Assembly (NCBI RefSeq): GCF_020165195.1
Contig: NZ_JAIUHR010000012.1
Span: 84,886-148,885 of the forward strand
Source of the DNA: Mesorhizobium sp. CA14
GTDB lineage: Bacteria; Pseudomonadota; Alphaproteobacteria; Rhizobiales; Rhizobiaceae
Length of the DNA stretch: 64,000 nucleotides
Direction of reading: 5' to 3'
The notes under the pieces were generated by a model. It made no database searches, was not told where the DNA came from, and worked only from the letters and a program-made list of their open reading frames with translations. Positions 43,308 through 53,636 of this stretch are shown here, piece after piece; within the stretch, counting starts at the first letter, position 1, and the number at the start of each line of letters is the position of its first letter. The position numbers and the translations under genes are program-made.

Positions 43308-43697
43308 CACGGCACATCCCTTACGCTCGACGACACACCTTTTACGCTCGCCCCCGGGCGTACTTAACGAATTGCTAATCTATCGCGTTACCTTCCGTTC
43401 GGGAAGCCTGTGCAAAGGAAACCAGAATTAAGGTTATCGCCGGTCCAATCTCATGCGGATGCACCCTGGGTGCTCCCCTCTTCCGCTCCTAACATATGCT
43501 AATTTCCCTCGAGATAGGCGCTGAAAGCATGTGCCGAAAAGGGAAAGACAGCGAGCTGCTTGTCATCATTCACATGAGCGATGCAAAAACTTCAGGACGG
43601 AAAAGTGGAGCTCCCGTCGCATAATTTTCTCTATTGTCGGCCAATCGGGAAGAGCTGCGCTGCGCGGGCAGCCGGTCGCCGTGCTCTCATGGATTGC

Positions 43698-43731
43698 GAC
43701 GCGGGAGGCGCATCGGCCGACCTCCCGCGTC
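43698..43731 (-). terminator. Hairpin downstream of the Hsp20 pair
   Basis: GACGCGGGAGG and CCTCCCGCGTC form an exact 11-bp stem with a 12-nt loop, six bases after the stop of the Hsp20 gene at 43738. No U tract. The rest of 43311-43697 shows no gene. Confidence 0.55.
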
Positions 43732-43737
43732 GATGCA

Positions 43738-44247
43738 TCAACTCTTGATGTCGATGCGCTTGACCTGCGACTGCGCCTTCTCGCTCTTCGGCAAGGTGAC
43801 GGTCAGCACGCCGTTCTTGAAGCGGGCATCCACCTCGTCTTCCTTGACCTCGTAGCCGACCGGGATGCGGCGCTCGAAGCGGCCGTAATAGCGCTCGGAG
43901 AACTGCGTATCCTTGTCCTCCGTCTCGGAGCGCTTCTCGCCTCGCAGCGTCAGCACGCCGTCGTCGAGCAGGACCTCGATATCTTTCTGTTCGAGGCCCG
44001 GCACCTCGGCCATCACCTTGATCTCCTTCTCGCCATTGGAGATCTCGACGCTCGGCCAACCGGCGCCGAGGGCGGAGACACCGCCAAAAGACGGCAAGCG
44101 GCTATCGAAGCCGCGGAAAACGTCGTCAAACAGGCGGTTCACCTCGCGATGCAGCGACAGGAACGGATCGCGCTCACCGTCGCGGAATATGCTTGGAAGC
44201 TGGTTGCCGTTGCTCCGGCCCCAGGGAATCAGATCACGGACACTCAT
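43738..44247 (-). CDS. Hsp20/alpha-crystallin small heat-shock protein
   Basis: A 169-residue class B-type Hsp20. The N terminus is MSVRDLIPWGRSNG; the alpha-crystallin domain runs from about 60 to 155 with VSALGAGWPSVEISNGEKEI, DDGVLTLRGEKRSE, ERYYGRFERRIPVG and FKNGVLTVTLPKSE. It holds unfolding proteins as an ATP-independent chaperone. It is the second gene of a two-gene hsp20 unit, 78 nt after the first. AAAGGAGCGAAACC supports the ATG. Confidence 0.93.
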   Translation of the reverse strand: MSVRDLIPWGRSNGNQLPSIFRDGERDPFLSLHREVNRLFDDVFRGFDSRLPSFGGVSALGAGWPSVEISNGEKEIKVMAEVPGLEQKDIEVLLDDGVLTLRGEKRSETEDKDTQFSERYYGRFERRIPVGYEVKEDEVDARFKNGVLTVTLPKSEKAQSQVKRIDIKS

Positions 44248-44288
44248 GGTTTCGCTCCTTTCTGTTCATCGGCTCGAAAGGCTCCTAC

Positions 44289-44310
44289 GCGCCGGGCAAG
44301 TGCCCGGCGC
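44289..44310. terminator. Intercistronic hairpin between two Hsp20 genes
   Basis: GCGCCGGGCA and TGCCCGGCGC pair perfectly around AG. It lies 16 nt after the first gene's stop. Without a U tract it is more likely an mRNA-stability or partial attenuation element. Confidence 0.45.
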
Positions 44311-44325
44311 CTTGCGCGAATGCCC

Positions 44326-44802
44326 TCAGGCGGCGTGCTTCTCGGCTTCGATCTTCTTTGTCGTGCCTTTGAGCGTCGCCTTGTCGGCTGCGATCTCGAT
44401 CCGCCGCGGTTTCATCTCTTCCGGGATTTCGCGCTTCAGATCGATCGTCAGCAGCCCATTGACCAAGCTGGCGCCAACGACCTTGACGTGGTCGGCAAGC
44501 TCGAAGCGGCGCTGGAATGCGCGGCCGGCGATGCCACGATGCAGGTACTCACCCTTGTCCTCGCCGGCTTTCTGGCCCGAGACCATGAGCATGTTCTGCT
44601 CTTGGGTAATGGCCAGTTCATCCTGCGAGAATCCGGCCACCGCCATGGTGATGCGGTAGTCGTCTTCTGCGGTCTTGGCGATGTCGTAGGGTGGCCAATT
44701 GTCGACGGTTTCGATCCGGCTTGCCGTTTCGAGCGCGTTCAGCATTCGATCGAAGCCTATGCTCGACCGGAACAGGGGACTGAAGTCAAACGTGGTTCTC
44801 AT
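44326..44802 (-). CDS. Hsp20/IbpA-like small heat-shock protein
   Basis: A 158-residue class A-type Hsp20 related to IbpA: MRTTFDFSPLFRSSIGFDRM, then PPYDIAKTAEDDYRITMAVA, ERYL-equivalent LHRGIAGRAFQRRFELADHV, and VNGLLTIDLKREIPEEMKPR. The start at 44802 was chosen because GGAGG lies eight bases upstream. The leader looks like a ROSE RNA thermometer, the usual control for these genes in rhizobia. Confidence 0.93.
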   Translation of the reverse strand: MRTTFDFSPLFRSSIGFDRMLNALETASRIETVDNWPPYDIAKTAEDDYRITMAVAGFSQDELAITQEQNMLMVSGQKAGEDKGEYLHRGIAGRAFQRRFELADHVKVVGASLVNGLLTIDLKREIPEEMKPRRIEIAADKATLKGTTKKIEAEKHAA

Positions 44803-44808
44803 AGCTAC

Positions 44809-44886
44809 ATCCTCCATTGAGCAACATAGATACGAGGGGCGCCAAGGAAGCGGTGCCCCTTGACCTGCCGGTCTCTCAAGCACCGG
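44809..44886 (-). promoter_or_regulatory. ROSE-like RNA thermometer in the hsp20 leader
   Basis: On the minus strand the leader holds three candidate hairpins: CCGGT/ACCGG (44868-44886), AGGGGC/GCCCCT (44835-44860), and a 3-prime element TTGCTCAATGGAGGATG in which the ribosome site lies beside a TTGCT box. This order and the TTGCT/GGAGG pairing are typical of rhizobial ROSE elements. The fold was judged by eye. Confidence 0.55.
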
Positions 44887-45035
44887 CATAGTCGATCTGG
44901 GAATTCAACGCGGGCACGTCAAGGCCCCCGAAGCCGCCTTTATGGTCGTGAAAAGTCAGATCTTCGCCTGCATCCAGGCAGGCAAACGATGAATTGAGGG
45001 CGGCCGCACAACACGACCGCCTTGGGGAGCTGATT

Positions 45036-45314
45036 TCAATGGATCGCGATGATCCCGTCGACGGCCCGCCATTCCGATGCCCTGATGAGCCGATGGTGGG
45101 CGACACGGACGGAATGCAAGGCGCCAGCCAGCTCGCGCTCCCAAAAGCCCAGAAAGCCCCTCAGCACGGGGAAATCCGGGGCCAGATCATAGTCCTGCCA
45201 GACGTAAAGCTGGAGCAGGCTGGGATGGTCGGGCAAATGATAATGGATCTCGGCAGTGGTCAAGCCATAGCCATTCATCTGCAAGCGGAATCCCCTGCTG
45301 ACCGCGCTCGCCAT
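45036..45314 (-). CDS. Usg family protein
   Basis: A 92-residue protein with the diagnostic YGLTTAEIHYHLPDHPSLLQ and YVWQDYDLAPDFPVLRGFLG segments followed by FWERELAGALHSVRVAHHRL. Usg proteins are nearly confined to alphaproteobacteria and their function is not known. It is 14 nt after the upstream hypothetical gene on the same strand, probably co-transcribed. Confidence 0.9.
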   Translation of the reverse strand: MASAVSRGFRLQMNGYGLTTAEIHYHLPDHPSLLQLYVWQDYDLAPDFPVLRGFLGFWERELAGALHSVRVAHHRLIRASEWRAVDGIIAIH

Positions 45315-45327
45315 CGCCTTCGGGCCC

Positions 45328-45675
45328 TCACGCGCTCAGCCGGTCGACCAGCTGCCGGTGGTCGTCATCGGCAGGGTCGCCAGGTTGCGGGACCAGCGCA
45401 TCAAGCCGGCGCAGCGCATCCATGATGTCGTCGAAGGAGACCGGCCGCTCGGTGCCCGGCGGTTGGCGCAGCGCCGGCATCGATTCCACCGCGCAGGCAT
45501 CGGACGCCCAGGACGAAAGGATCGCCCGCTTTTCCCATATGTCGAGCGAGCCATCCTCCAGCACATCCTGCGGGTGCCGAAAATGGCTGGCCGGCGAGAG
45601 CAGCCGGTCGAACGAAAGGTCTGATATTGCGGGAGCTAGGGAAGGAATGATCGGCGAAAGCGTCTGTCGGTCCAT
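45328..45675 (-). CDS. Hypothetical protein upstream of usg
   Basis: A 115-residue protein with LLSPASHFRHPQDVLEDGSL then DIWEKRAILSSWASDACAVE, a segment I know from alphaproteobacterial proteins without assigned function. GGAGGACAG supports the ATG at 45675. Coupled to usg by a 13-nt gap. Confidence 0.75.
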   Translation of the reverse strand: MDRQTLSPIIPSLAPAISDLSFDRLLSPASHFRHPQDVLEDGSLDIWEKRAILSSWASDACAVESMPALRQPPGTERPVSFDDIMDALRRLDALVPQPGDPADDDHRQLVDRLSA

Positions 45676-45826
45676 TTCTGTCCTCCGTCTCCAAAAAACT
45701 CCTTGTTTCGGGTTCCAGTTTCTCAACGGTCCCGGCGCCGGGCGCCGATAATCTTGTTCAACTCAATCGCGAATTCAAGCCTCTCCGTTATCGGAGCGGT
45801 CCAATTTACCGCATGTTTTCAGCGCG

Positions 45827-45853
45827 CTAGCACTCAACGGTCGAGAGTGCCAA
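45827..45853. promoter_or_regulatory. CIRCE element (HrcA operator)
   Basis: CTAGCACTC, nine bases, GAGTGCCAA: this matches the CIRCE consensus TTAGCACTC-N9-GAGTGCTAA with one change in each arm. It lies 152 nt before groES. Confidence 0.9.
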
Positions 45854-46004
45854 AAATTTTGCGGCATCCCCTTGAAAGTAGAAGAAGGCAAAACTAGTTC
45901 GACATGCGCGCGATGCCGAAAAGGGTCGCGCGAGCCCCGCTCCGGTCCTGCCGGTCCGGAGCGGAGGGACCTCTCGCAATCTGTTTGTCCTGAAGGAGAA
46001 CGAT

Positions 46005-46319
46005 ATGACGTTCCGTCCACTGCATGACCGCGTACTCGTGCGCCGCATCGAGGCCGAAGAGAAGACGGCCGGCGGTATCATCATCCCCGACACTGCCAAG
46101 GAAAAGCCGCAGGAAGGCGAAATCATCGCCGTCGGCCCGGGAGCCCGCGACGAGAGCGGCAAGCTCGTGCCCCTCGACGTGAAGGTCGGCGACCGCATCC
46201 TGTTCGGCAAGTGGTCCGGCACCGAGATCAAGCTCAACGGCGAGGATCTGCTCATCATGAAGGAAAGCGATGTGATGGGCGTGATCGAGCACGCCGCGAC
46301 GCTGAAGAAAGCCGCCTGA
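46005..46319 (+). CDS. groES: Co-chaperonin GroES
   Basis: A 104-residue Gro[22 protein letters not shown], the mobile loop [20 protein letters not shown], and the core [20 protein letters not shown]. It caps GroEL. Upstream lies a CIRCE element, and groEL follows 61 nt later. The leader has AAGGAGAACG. Rhizobia often carry several groESL copies. Confidence 0.98.
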   Translation: MTFRPLHDRVLVRRIEAEEKTAGGIIIPDTAKEKPQEGEIIAVGPGARDESGKLVPLDVKVGDRILFGKWSGTEIKLNGEDLLIMKESDVMGVIEHAATLKKAA

Positions 46320-46365
46320 CCGGGGCTTCGATCAAACCGCAACCCAGTCAATGAAAGCTGCCTAG

Positions 46366-48009
<1,644 letters not shown>

Positions 48010-48022
48010 GACGCCGACCGCA

Positions 48023-48048
48023 GCCCGCTTCCGGCAACGGGAGCGGGC
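48023..48048 (+). terminator. Terminator hairpin after groEL
   Basis: GCCCGCTTCC and GGGAGCGGGC form a near-perfect stem (one mismatch) followed by GTTTCG, 14 nt after the groEL stop. Confidence 0.65.
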
Positions 48049-48076
48049 GTTTCGAAATGCACGATGGGAGGCCTTT

Positions 48077-48298
48077 ATGGATATGATGAGCGGGGATGGC
48101 TCGGTTCCCGCGCCGACGCATCCGGCAAGCGAATTCCTCGCCTATGAAGCCGAGTGCCGGAGCGCGCTGAAGCCGCTGCTGACACGCTTGCTCGACACGG
48201 CCGAATCCGCCGGATGGAACCGGCGGACGGTCGCCTCGACGCTGATGTTCCTCGCCGCACAGCAAGTATCGGCGGCGGAAACATCCGCGCGCGGTTGA
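48077..48298 (+). CDS. Small hypothetical protein downstream of groEL
   Basis: A 73-residue helical protein (SEFLAYEAECRSALKPLLTR, LLDTAESAGWNRRTVASTLM) with a Cys. GGGAGGCCTTT supports the ATG. No known family. It starts 67 nt after groEL and may be transcribed by readthrough. Confidence 0.65.
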   Translation: MDMMSGDGSVPAPTHPASEFLAYEAECRSALKPLLTRLLDTAESAGWNRRTVASTLMFLAAQQVSAAETSARG

Positions 48299-48359
48299 GC
48301 CAAATCGGGCCCCGCTTGCAAGGCGGGGTCCATCCGATCGCGAACGGACGAGGATTGCC

Positions 48360-48761
48360 ATGATTGCGGGACGATTGCGGGAATGCCTGAGAACCTTGCG
48401 ATGGGACGCTGCCGACCTCGCGCAGGAGCTTGGCTGCGCCAGAAACGACGTGGCGCGCTGGATCGAGGGGCGCGCGCCGGTGCCGCTGGCGGTCGCCGCC
48501 TGGATCGAGGCCCTGGCCAAGGCGCATAGCGCGCTGCCGCCGCCGCGTCTGAACCAACAGAGTCCAGCGGCGCAGACCACGGCGGCGGGCCCGGTGGTTG
48601 TGCAGGCCTTCACCGGCATAGGCCAGTCGCGGCCGCACGGCATCGTCCTGCAAGCGCCCTACCCGCGCCGGCCTGCGCTCGCCGGGACCACCGGCCTTCG
48701 CCCCGGCGCCATGGGCACCCACCCGAAAGAGGGTCCAGACCATCAACCACGACCGCTTTGA
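48360..48761 (+). CDS. HTH-domain protein
   Basis: A 133-residue protein whose N-terminal half (residues 4-55) is a helix-turn-helix of the XRE-like type: RLRECLRTLRWDAADLAQEL then GCARNDVARWIEGRAPVPLA. The C-terminal half is Pro/Gly-rich and probably disordered. AGGATTGCC precedes the ATG. It may bind DNA, but its targets are unknown. Confidence 0.65.
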   Translation: MIAGRLRECLRTLRWDAADLAQELGCARNDVARWIEGRAPVPLAVAAWIEALAKAHSALPPPRLNQQSPAAQTTAAGPVVVQAFTGIGQSRPHGIVLQAPYPRRPALAGTTGLRPGAMGTHPKEGPDHQPRPL

Positions 48762-49044
48762 AGAGCCTGTCACTGTCCTCGTCGGCATGGGCTTGCCGGT
48801 GCGGCTGGAGACGGTGGCGGAAGCCTATGCCCTGCTGCAGGATTGGCCGGCTGCGAGCAGGAGCAGCGCCTGTGCGATCGCGCTCAACGCCTGCAAAGCC
48901 GGCATTGCCGGCGAGATCGACGCGGAAACGGTACGGGCAACCCTTGTTGCCTTCGCCCGCCGCCACGATATTCTGGCGCCGGACATGGTTTCGCTGGCGC
49001 CCGCAGCGCTGGCAGGGCGTGCGTCCACAAGCAATAATGGCTGA
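48742..49044 (+). CDS. DUF982 domain protein
   Basis: A protein of about 85-100 residues with the DUF982 pattern: VRLETVAEAYALLQDWPAAS, CAIALNACKAGIAGEIDAET and VRATLVAFARRHDIL. The only in-frame ATG is at 48787, but coding similarity extends upstream through NHDRFEEPVTVLVG. A rare ATC start at 48742 behind AGAGGG is possible. DUF982 is largely rhizobial and of unknown function. Confidence 0.7.
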   Translation: MNHDRFEEPVTVLVGMGLPVRLETVAEAYALLQDWPAASRSSACAIALNACKAGIAGEIDAETVRATLVAFARRHDILAPDMVSLAPAALAGRASTSNNG

Positions 49045-49105
49045 AGATTTGAAACCCGGCGCGTGCTGGCGCGGCGGACAAAATAACCTAACCCAGGAAT
49101 TCTGA

Positions 49106-50998
49106 ATGACGACGAACACCAAGGCGAAGGAAACCAGGACGTTCGAGGCGGACGTCTCGCGGCTGCTGCATATGATGGTGCATTCGGTCTATTCGGACCG
49201 CGATGTCTTCCTGCGCGAGCTGATCTCCAACGCGGCAGATGCCTGCGAGAGGCTGCGCTTCGAGGCGGTGAGCCGGCCAGAGCTTCTGAGCGACGATGCC
49301 AAGCCGCGCATTACAATTGCCGCCAATCCGGACAACAGGGAACTCTCCGTCGAGGACAACGGCATCGGCATGAGCCGCGACGAGATGGCCGAGGCGCTTG
49401 GCACGATCGCGCGCTCCGGCACACGCGCTTTCATGGAGCGCGTCGAGGCGGGTAAGGCGGCGGAAGACACGCAGCTCATCGGCCAATTTGGCGTCGGTTT
49501 TTACTCGGCCTTCATGGTCGCAGACCGTGTCGACGTCATCAGCCGTCAGGCCGGCAGCGACGAGGCTTTCCGCTGGTCATCCGACGGCAAGGGCACTTAC
49601 GAAATCGCGCCGGCGCCGCTCGAGGCCGCACCCAAGCGCGGCACGCGCGTCGTGTTGCATCTGATGGAAGACGCCTCTTCCTACACCACGCCCTATCGGC
49701 TCGAGGGGCTGGCGAAGTCGCAGTCGGGCCATGTGCCGGTGCCGATCACCCTCGTCGAGAAGCCCGGCGCCGAACCGCGCGATATCGCCGACGGCACGGC
49801 GCTATGGGTGCGGCAAAAGAGCGAGATCAAGCCAGAAGAATATACCGACTTCTACCGCAGCATCGCCGGCCAATATGACGAGCCAGCCTCGACGATCCAT
49901 TTCCGCGCCGAGGGCCGGCAGGAATACAGTGTGCTCGCCTTCGTGCCGGGATCGCGGCCGTTCGACCTGTTCGACCAGGACCGCAAGGGCCGCATGAAGC
50001 TCTATGTGCGGCGCGTCTTCATCACCGATGATGCCGATCTCCTGCCGCGCTATCTTCGCTTCGTGCGCGGCCTGGTCGATTCCGCCGACCTGCCGCTCAA
50101 CGTGTCGCGCGAGATGATCCAGGAAAGCCCCTTGCTCGCAGCGATCCGCAAGGGCGTGACCAACCGCGTTCTCGGCGACCTCGCCAAAACGGCCGAAAAC
50201 GATGCCGAAGCCTACGCCAAAATCTGGGAGAATTTCGGCGTCGTCCTCAAGGAAGGTCTTTATGAGGACTACGAGCGACGCGAGCAGCTGCTGAAACTTG
50301 CCCGCTTCCGTTCGACGACCTCAGGCGAAGGCTGGCGCAGCCTTGCCGACTACATCGCAGCGATGAAGGAGGGCCAGAAAGCGATCTTCTTCATGGCCGG
50401 CGACGATCGCGCCCGGCTCGAAGCCTCGCCCCAGCTCGAAGGTTTTCGCGCACGCGGCATCGAGGTGCTGTTGCTGACCGACCCGGTTGACAGTTTCTGG
50501 GTGACGATGGCGCCGGAGTTCGACGGCAAGCCGTTCAAGTCGGTGACGCAGGGCGCGGCAGACCTTGCCGATATCGCTCTGCCCGAGGATACGGCGAAGC
50601 CCGACGCGGAGACGTCATCGGATATCGCTGCCTTCCTGGCTTTCGTGAAGACGACGCTTGGCGAGGAGGTATCGGACGTGAAGGCCTCCGACAGGCTGAC
50701 CGAAAGCGCCGTCTGCCTTGTCGCTCCCGAGCACGGCCCCGATCGCCAGTTCGAGCGCCTGCTCAACGCCGCCGGCCGGCTCGACAAGGCGGCCAAGCCG
50801 ATCCTCGAGATCAACCCGCGCCACGAGCGCGTGGCGGCGCTGGCGAAACTCGGCGACGACGACAAGGCGTTCAAGGAAGACGCCGCGCATCTGCTTTACG
50901 ACGAAGCGCGCGTGCTCGACGGCGACAAGCCGGCCGACGCCAAGGCGTTCTCGGCGCGGCTTGCGCGACTGATCGATCGCGGCTTGGCGAGGGGGTAA
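49106..50998 (+). CDS. htpG: Chaperone HtpG (Hsp90)
   Basis: A 630-residue bacterial Hsp90. The GHKL ATP site shows ELISNAADACERLRFEAVSR, VEDNGIGMSRDEMAEALGTI and GQFGVGFYSAFMVADRV. The middle domain has LPLNVSREMIQESPLL with the catalytic Arg. A normal C-terminal dimerisation domain follows. It completes the chaperone island. Confidence 0.97.
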   Translation: MTTNTKAKETRTFEADVSRLLHMMVHSVYSDRDVFLRELISNAADACERLRFEAVSRPELLSDDAKPRITIAANPDNRELSVEDNGIGMSRDEMAEALGTIARSGTRAFMERVEAGKAAEDTQLIGQFGVGFYSAFMVADRVDVISRQAGSDEAFRWSSDGKGTYEIAPAPLEAAPKRGTRVVLHLMEDASSYTTPYRLEGLAKSQSGHVPVPITLVEKPGAEPRDIADGTALWVRQKSEIKPEEYTDFYRSIAGQYDEPASTIHFRAEGRQEYSVLAFVPGSRPFDLFDQDRKGRMKLYVRRVFITDDADLLPRYLRFVRGLVDSADLPLNVSREMIQESPLLAAIRKGVTNRVLGDLAKTAENDAEAYAKIWENFGVVLKEGLYEDYERREQLLKLARFRSTTSGEGWRSLADYIAAMKEGQKAIFFMAGDDRARLEASPQLEGFRARGIEVLLLTDPVDSFWVTMAPEFDGKPFKSVTQGAADLADIALPEDTAKPDAETSSDIAAFLAFVKTTLGEEVSDVKASDRLTESAVCLVAPEHGPDRQFERLLNAAGRLDKAAKPILEINPRHERVAALAKLGDDDKAFKEDAAHLLYDEARVLDGDKPADAKAFSARLARLIDRGLARG

Positions 50999-51056
50999 GC
51001 GCCGGCGCTCGCCCGATAGGGGGAACGCGCCGCCGCCCATTGCGTAGGGTCTCGCC

Positions 51057-52679
51057 CTACCCCCTCAGCCCCGGCGCTTCCTGGCCGGTGCGGGCGACAT
51101 ATTCGGTGTAGCCGCCGCCATAGGTGTGGATGCCTTCGGGCGTCAGCTCCAGCACGCGGTTCGACAGCGCGGCCAGGAAATGGCGGTCATGCGAGACGAA
51201 GAGCATGGTGCCTTCGTACTGCGATAGCGCCTCGATCAGCATCTGCTTGGTGGTGATGTCGAGGTGGTTGGTCGGCTCGTCGAGCACCAGCAGGTTGGGC
51301 GGGTCGAACAGCATCAGCGCCATCACCAGCCGCGCCTTCTCGCCGCCGGAAAGCACGCGGCACTTCTTTTCGATCTCGTCGCCGGAAAAGCCGAAGCAGC
51401 CGGCTAAAGCGCGCAGCGGCGCCTGGCCCGCCTGCGGAAAATTGTCCTCCAGCGTTTGGAAGACGGTGCGCTCGCCATCGAGCAGTTCCATGGCGTGCTG
51501 GGCGAAATAGCCCATCTTGACGCTCGGACCGCGCGCAACCGAGCCCTCGTCCGGTTCGGAGGCACCGGCCACCAGCTTCAAAAGCGTCGACTTGCCGGCG
51601 CCGTTGACGCCCATGACACACCAGCGCTCGCGGCGGCGGATCTGGAAGTCGAGGCCTGAATAGATCGAGCGGCTGCCATAGGATTTGTGGATGCCTTTCA
51701 GCGTCGCCACGTCCTCGCCGCAGCGCGGCGCCGGCTGGAACTCGAAGGCTACCGTCTGGCGGCGCTTCGGCGGCTCGACACGGTCGATCTTGTCGAGCTT
51801 CTTCACCCGGCTCTGCACCTGCGCCGCATGCGATGCGCGCGCCTTGAAGCGCTCGATGAAGGCGATCTCCTTGGCCAGCATCGCCTGCTGGCGCTCGAAC
51901 TGCGCCTGCAGCTGCTTGTCGGCCAGCGCACGCTGCTCCTGGTAGAATTCGTAATTGCCGGAATAGGAGGTGAGCGCGCCGGCATCGATCTCGATGATCT
52001 TGGTGACGAGACGGTTCATGAACTCGCGGTCGTGCGAGGTCATCAGCAGCGCGCCGTCATAATCCTTGAGGAACTTCTCCAGCCAGATCAGGCTTTCGAG
52101 GTCGAGATGGTTCGACGGCTCGTCGAGCAGCATGACGTCGGGCCGCATCAACAGGATGCGGGCGAGTGCCACGCGCATCTTCCAGCCGCCGGAAAGTTTT
52201 GAAACGTCGCCGTCCATTATCTCCTGGGAAAAGCCGAGACCATCGAGCACCTCGCGCGCGCGGCCGTCGAGCGCATAGCCGTCGAGCTCCTCGAAGCGGT
52301 GCTGCAATTCGCCATAGCGCTCGATGATCTCATCCATCTCGTCGGCGCGGTCGGGATCGCCCATCGCGTGCTCAAGCTCGCGCATCTCGGCGGCCACGGC
52401 GCTGACCGGCCCGGCGCCTTCCATGACTTCGGCGACGGCGCTCAAGCCGCCCATATCGCCGACATCCTGGCTGAAATAGCCGATGGTGACGCCGCGATCG
52501 ACCGACACCTGGCCTTCATCGGGCTGCTCCTGGCCGATGATCATGCGAAACAAAGTCGTCTTGCCGGCGCCGTTCGGACCGACCAGCCCGATCTTCTCGC
52601 CCTTCTGCAAGGCGGCCGAGGCTTCGATGAAGACGATCTGCCGGCCATTCTGCTTGCCGATATTTTCGAGACGGATCAT
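51057..52679 (-). CDS. ABC-F family ATPase
   Basis: A 540-residue soluble protein with two ABC ATPase domains: Walker A GLVGPNGAGKTTLF and GVNGAGKSTLLKLV, signatures LSGGWKMRVALARIL and LSGGEKARLVMALML, and Walker B LLDEPSNHLD and LDEPTNHLD. A charged linker between them has the ABC-F pattern. These proteins bind the ribosome; the layout is closest to YbiT/Uup-type housekeeping members. The start MIRLENIGKQ at 52679 was chosen because upstream codons come from a heptamer repeat. Confidence 0.93.
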   Translation of the reverse strand: MIRLENIGKQNGRQIVFIEASAALQKGEKIGLVGPNGAGKTTLFRMIIGQEQPDEGQVSVDRGVTIGYFSQDVGDMGGLSAVAEVMEGAGPVSAVAAEMRELEHAMGDPDRADEMDEIIERYGELQHRFEELDGYALDGRAREVLDGLGFSQEIMDGDVSKLSGGWKMRVALARILLMRPDVMLLDEPSNHLDLESLIWLEKFLKDYDGALLMTSHDREFMNRLVTKIIEIDAGALTSYSGNYEFYQEQRALADKQLQAQFERQQAMLAKEIAFIERFKARASHAAQVQSRVKKLDKIDRVEPPKRRQTVAFEFQPAPRCGEDVATLKGIHKSYGSRSIYSGLDFQIRRRERWCVMGVNGAGKSTLLKLVAGASEPDEGSVARGPSVKMGYFAQHAMELLDGERTVFQTLEDNFPQAGQAPLRALAGCFGFSGDEIEKKCRVLSGGEKARLVMALMLFDPPNLLVLDEPTNHLDITTKQMLIEALSQYEGTMLFVSHDRHFLAALSNRVLELTPEGIHTYGGGYTEYVARTGQEAPGLRG

Positions 52680-52685
52680 GGGCTC

Positions 52686-52805
52686 GTAGGGAGTAGGGAG
52701 TAGGGAGTAGGGAGTAGGGAGTAGGCCCAATAAGGGAGTGCGTGCGATAAGGGAACCCCCCATCGCTGCTTGGCCTGAACGTAACCCTACTGCCTACTGC
52801 CTACT
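52686..52805. repeat. Two heptanucleotide repeat arrays in inverted orientation
   Basis: (GTAGGGA)x5 at 52686-52720 is followed, about 65 bp later, by (CCTACTG)x2-CCTACT at 52786-52805. The arrays are close to reverse complements, with one mismatch per unit, so the region can fold back. They fill the gap between the ABC-F and oxygenase genes and touch the oxygenase stop. Confidence 0.8.
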
Positions 52806-53547
52806 CACTTTGCGTCGTGGAAGATGATCCCCACCGTGTGCCTCCACCCCGACCGCAACCGGCTGACACCATGGCGCATGTTGACGCGATATGGCCCTTG
52901 GTGCCTTGCACCGGCCGGTTGTGCACGGCGAAGATCACCGCATCGCCGCGCTTGAGCGGCACCACCTCTGCGCGGCTCTGCATGCGCGGGCGCTGCTCGG
53001 TGAGCACGAATTCGCCACCGGTGAAATCCTCGCCGGGCTCGGACAAGAGGATCGCCACCTGCAGCGGAAAGGCGAGCTCGCCGTAGAGATCCTGGTGCAG
53101 GCAGTTGAAGTCGCCGGGGCCGTATTGCAGCAGAAGCGGCGTCGGCTTCACCTGGCCCTCGTCGTGGCAGCGTTTCAGGAAGGCGGCGTGCTCGGCGGGA
53201 TAGCGCTGGGCAACCCTCATCTTCTCGTTCCAGTCATTGGCGACCGTGGCGAGGCGTGGATAGAGGCCTGAGCGCAGGCCTTCGATCAGGTCAGGCAGCG
53301 GATATTTGAAGTATCGATATTCGCCCTTGCCGAAGCCATGACGCGCCATCACGACCTGGCTGCGGAAATGCTCTTGATGCGGATAGAGGCCGGCGATATC
53401 GGCGCATTCGTCCGCCGACAGCAGGCCGGACATGACCGCGCAGCCATGAGCATTGAGGTCTGACACCAGCGCGCGCCAATCCTGCGCCGCGACACGGGAT
53501 TCGGCGGAGCGGCTGGCGCGTTTGGTGTTCAGGGAATGGATGGTCAT
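52805..53547 (-). CDS. 2OG-Fe(II) oxygenase, frameshifted near the C terminus
   Basis: A protein of about 246 residues with the iron-binding HxD in NCLHQDLYGELAFPLQ and EPGEDFTGGEFVLTEQRP. The continuous frame goes wrong after VQGTKG, but the next frame gives RVNMRHGVSRLRSGWRHTVG and IIFHDAK, the expected end with the distal His and 2OG-binding Arg. One missing base near 52893 explains it. The substrate is unknown; the type is related to prolyl-hydroxylase-like proteins. Confidence 0.85.
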
Positions 53548-53636
53548 GGGCGCCTCCTTTGCTTGGTGTCAAAGTGGGGCGGAGACGACGTGTGGGCCAC
53601 CCGATACATGACAAGATTGCGAGGCGCGGGAGCGCT

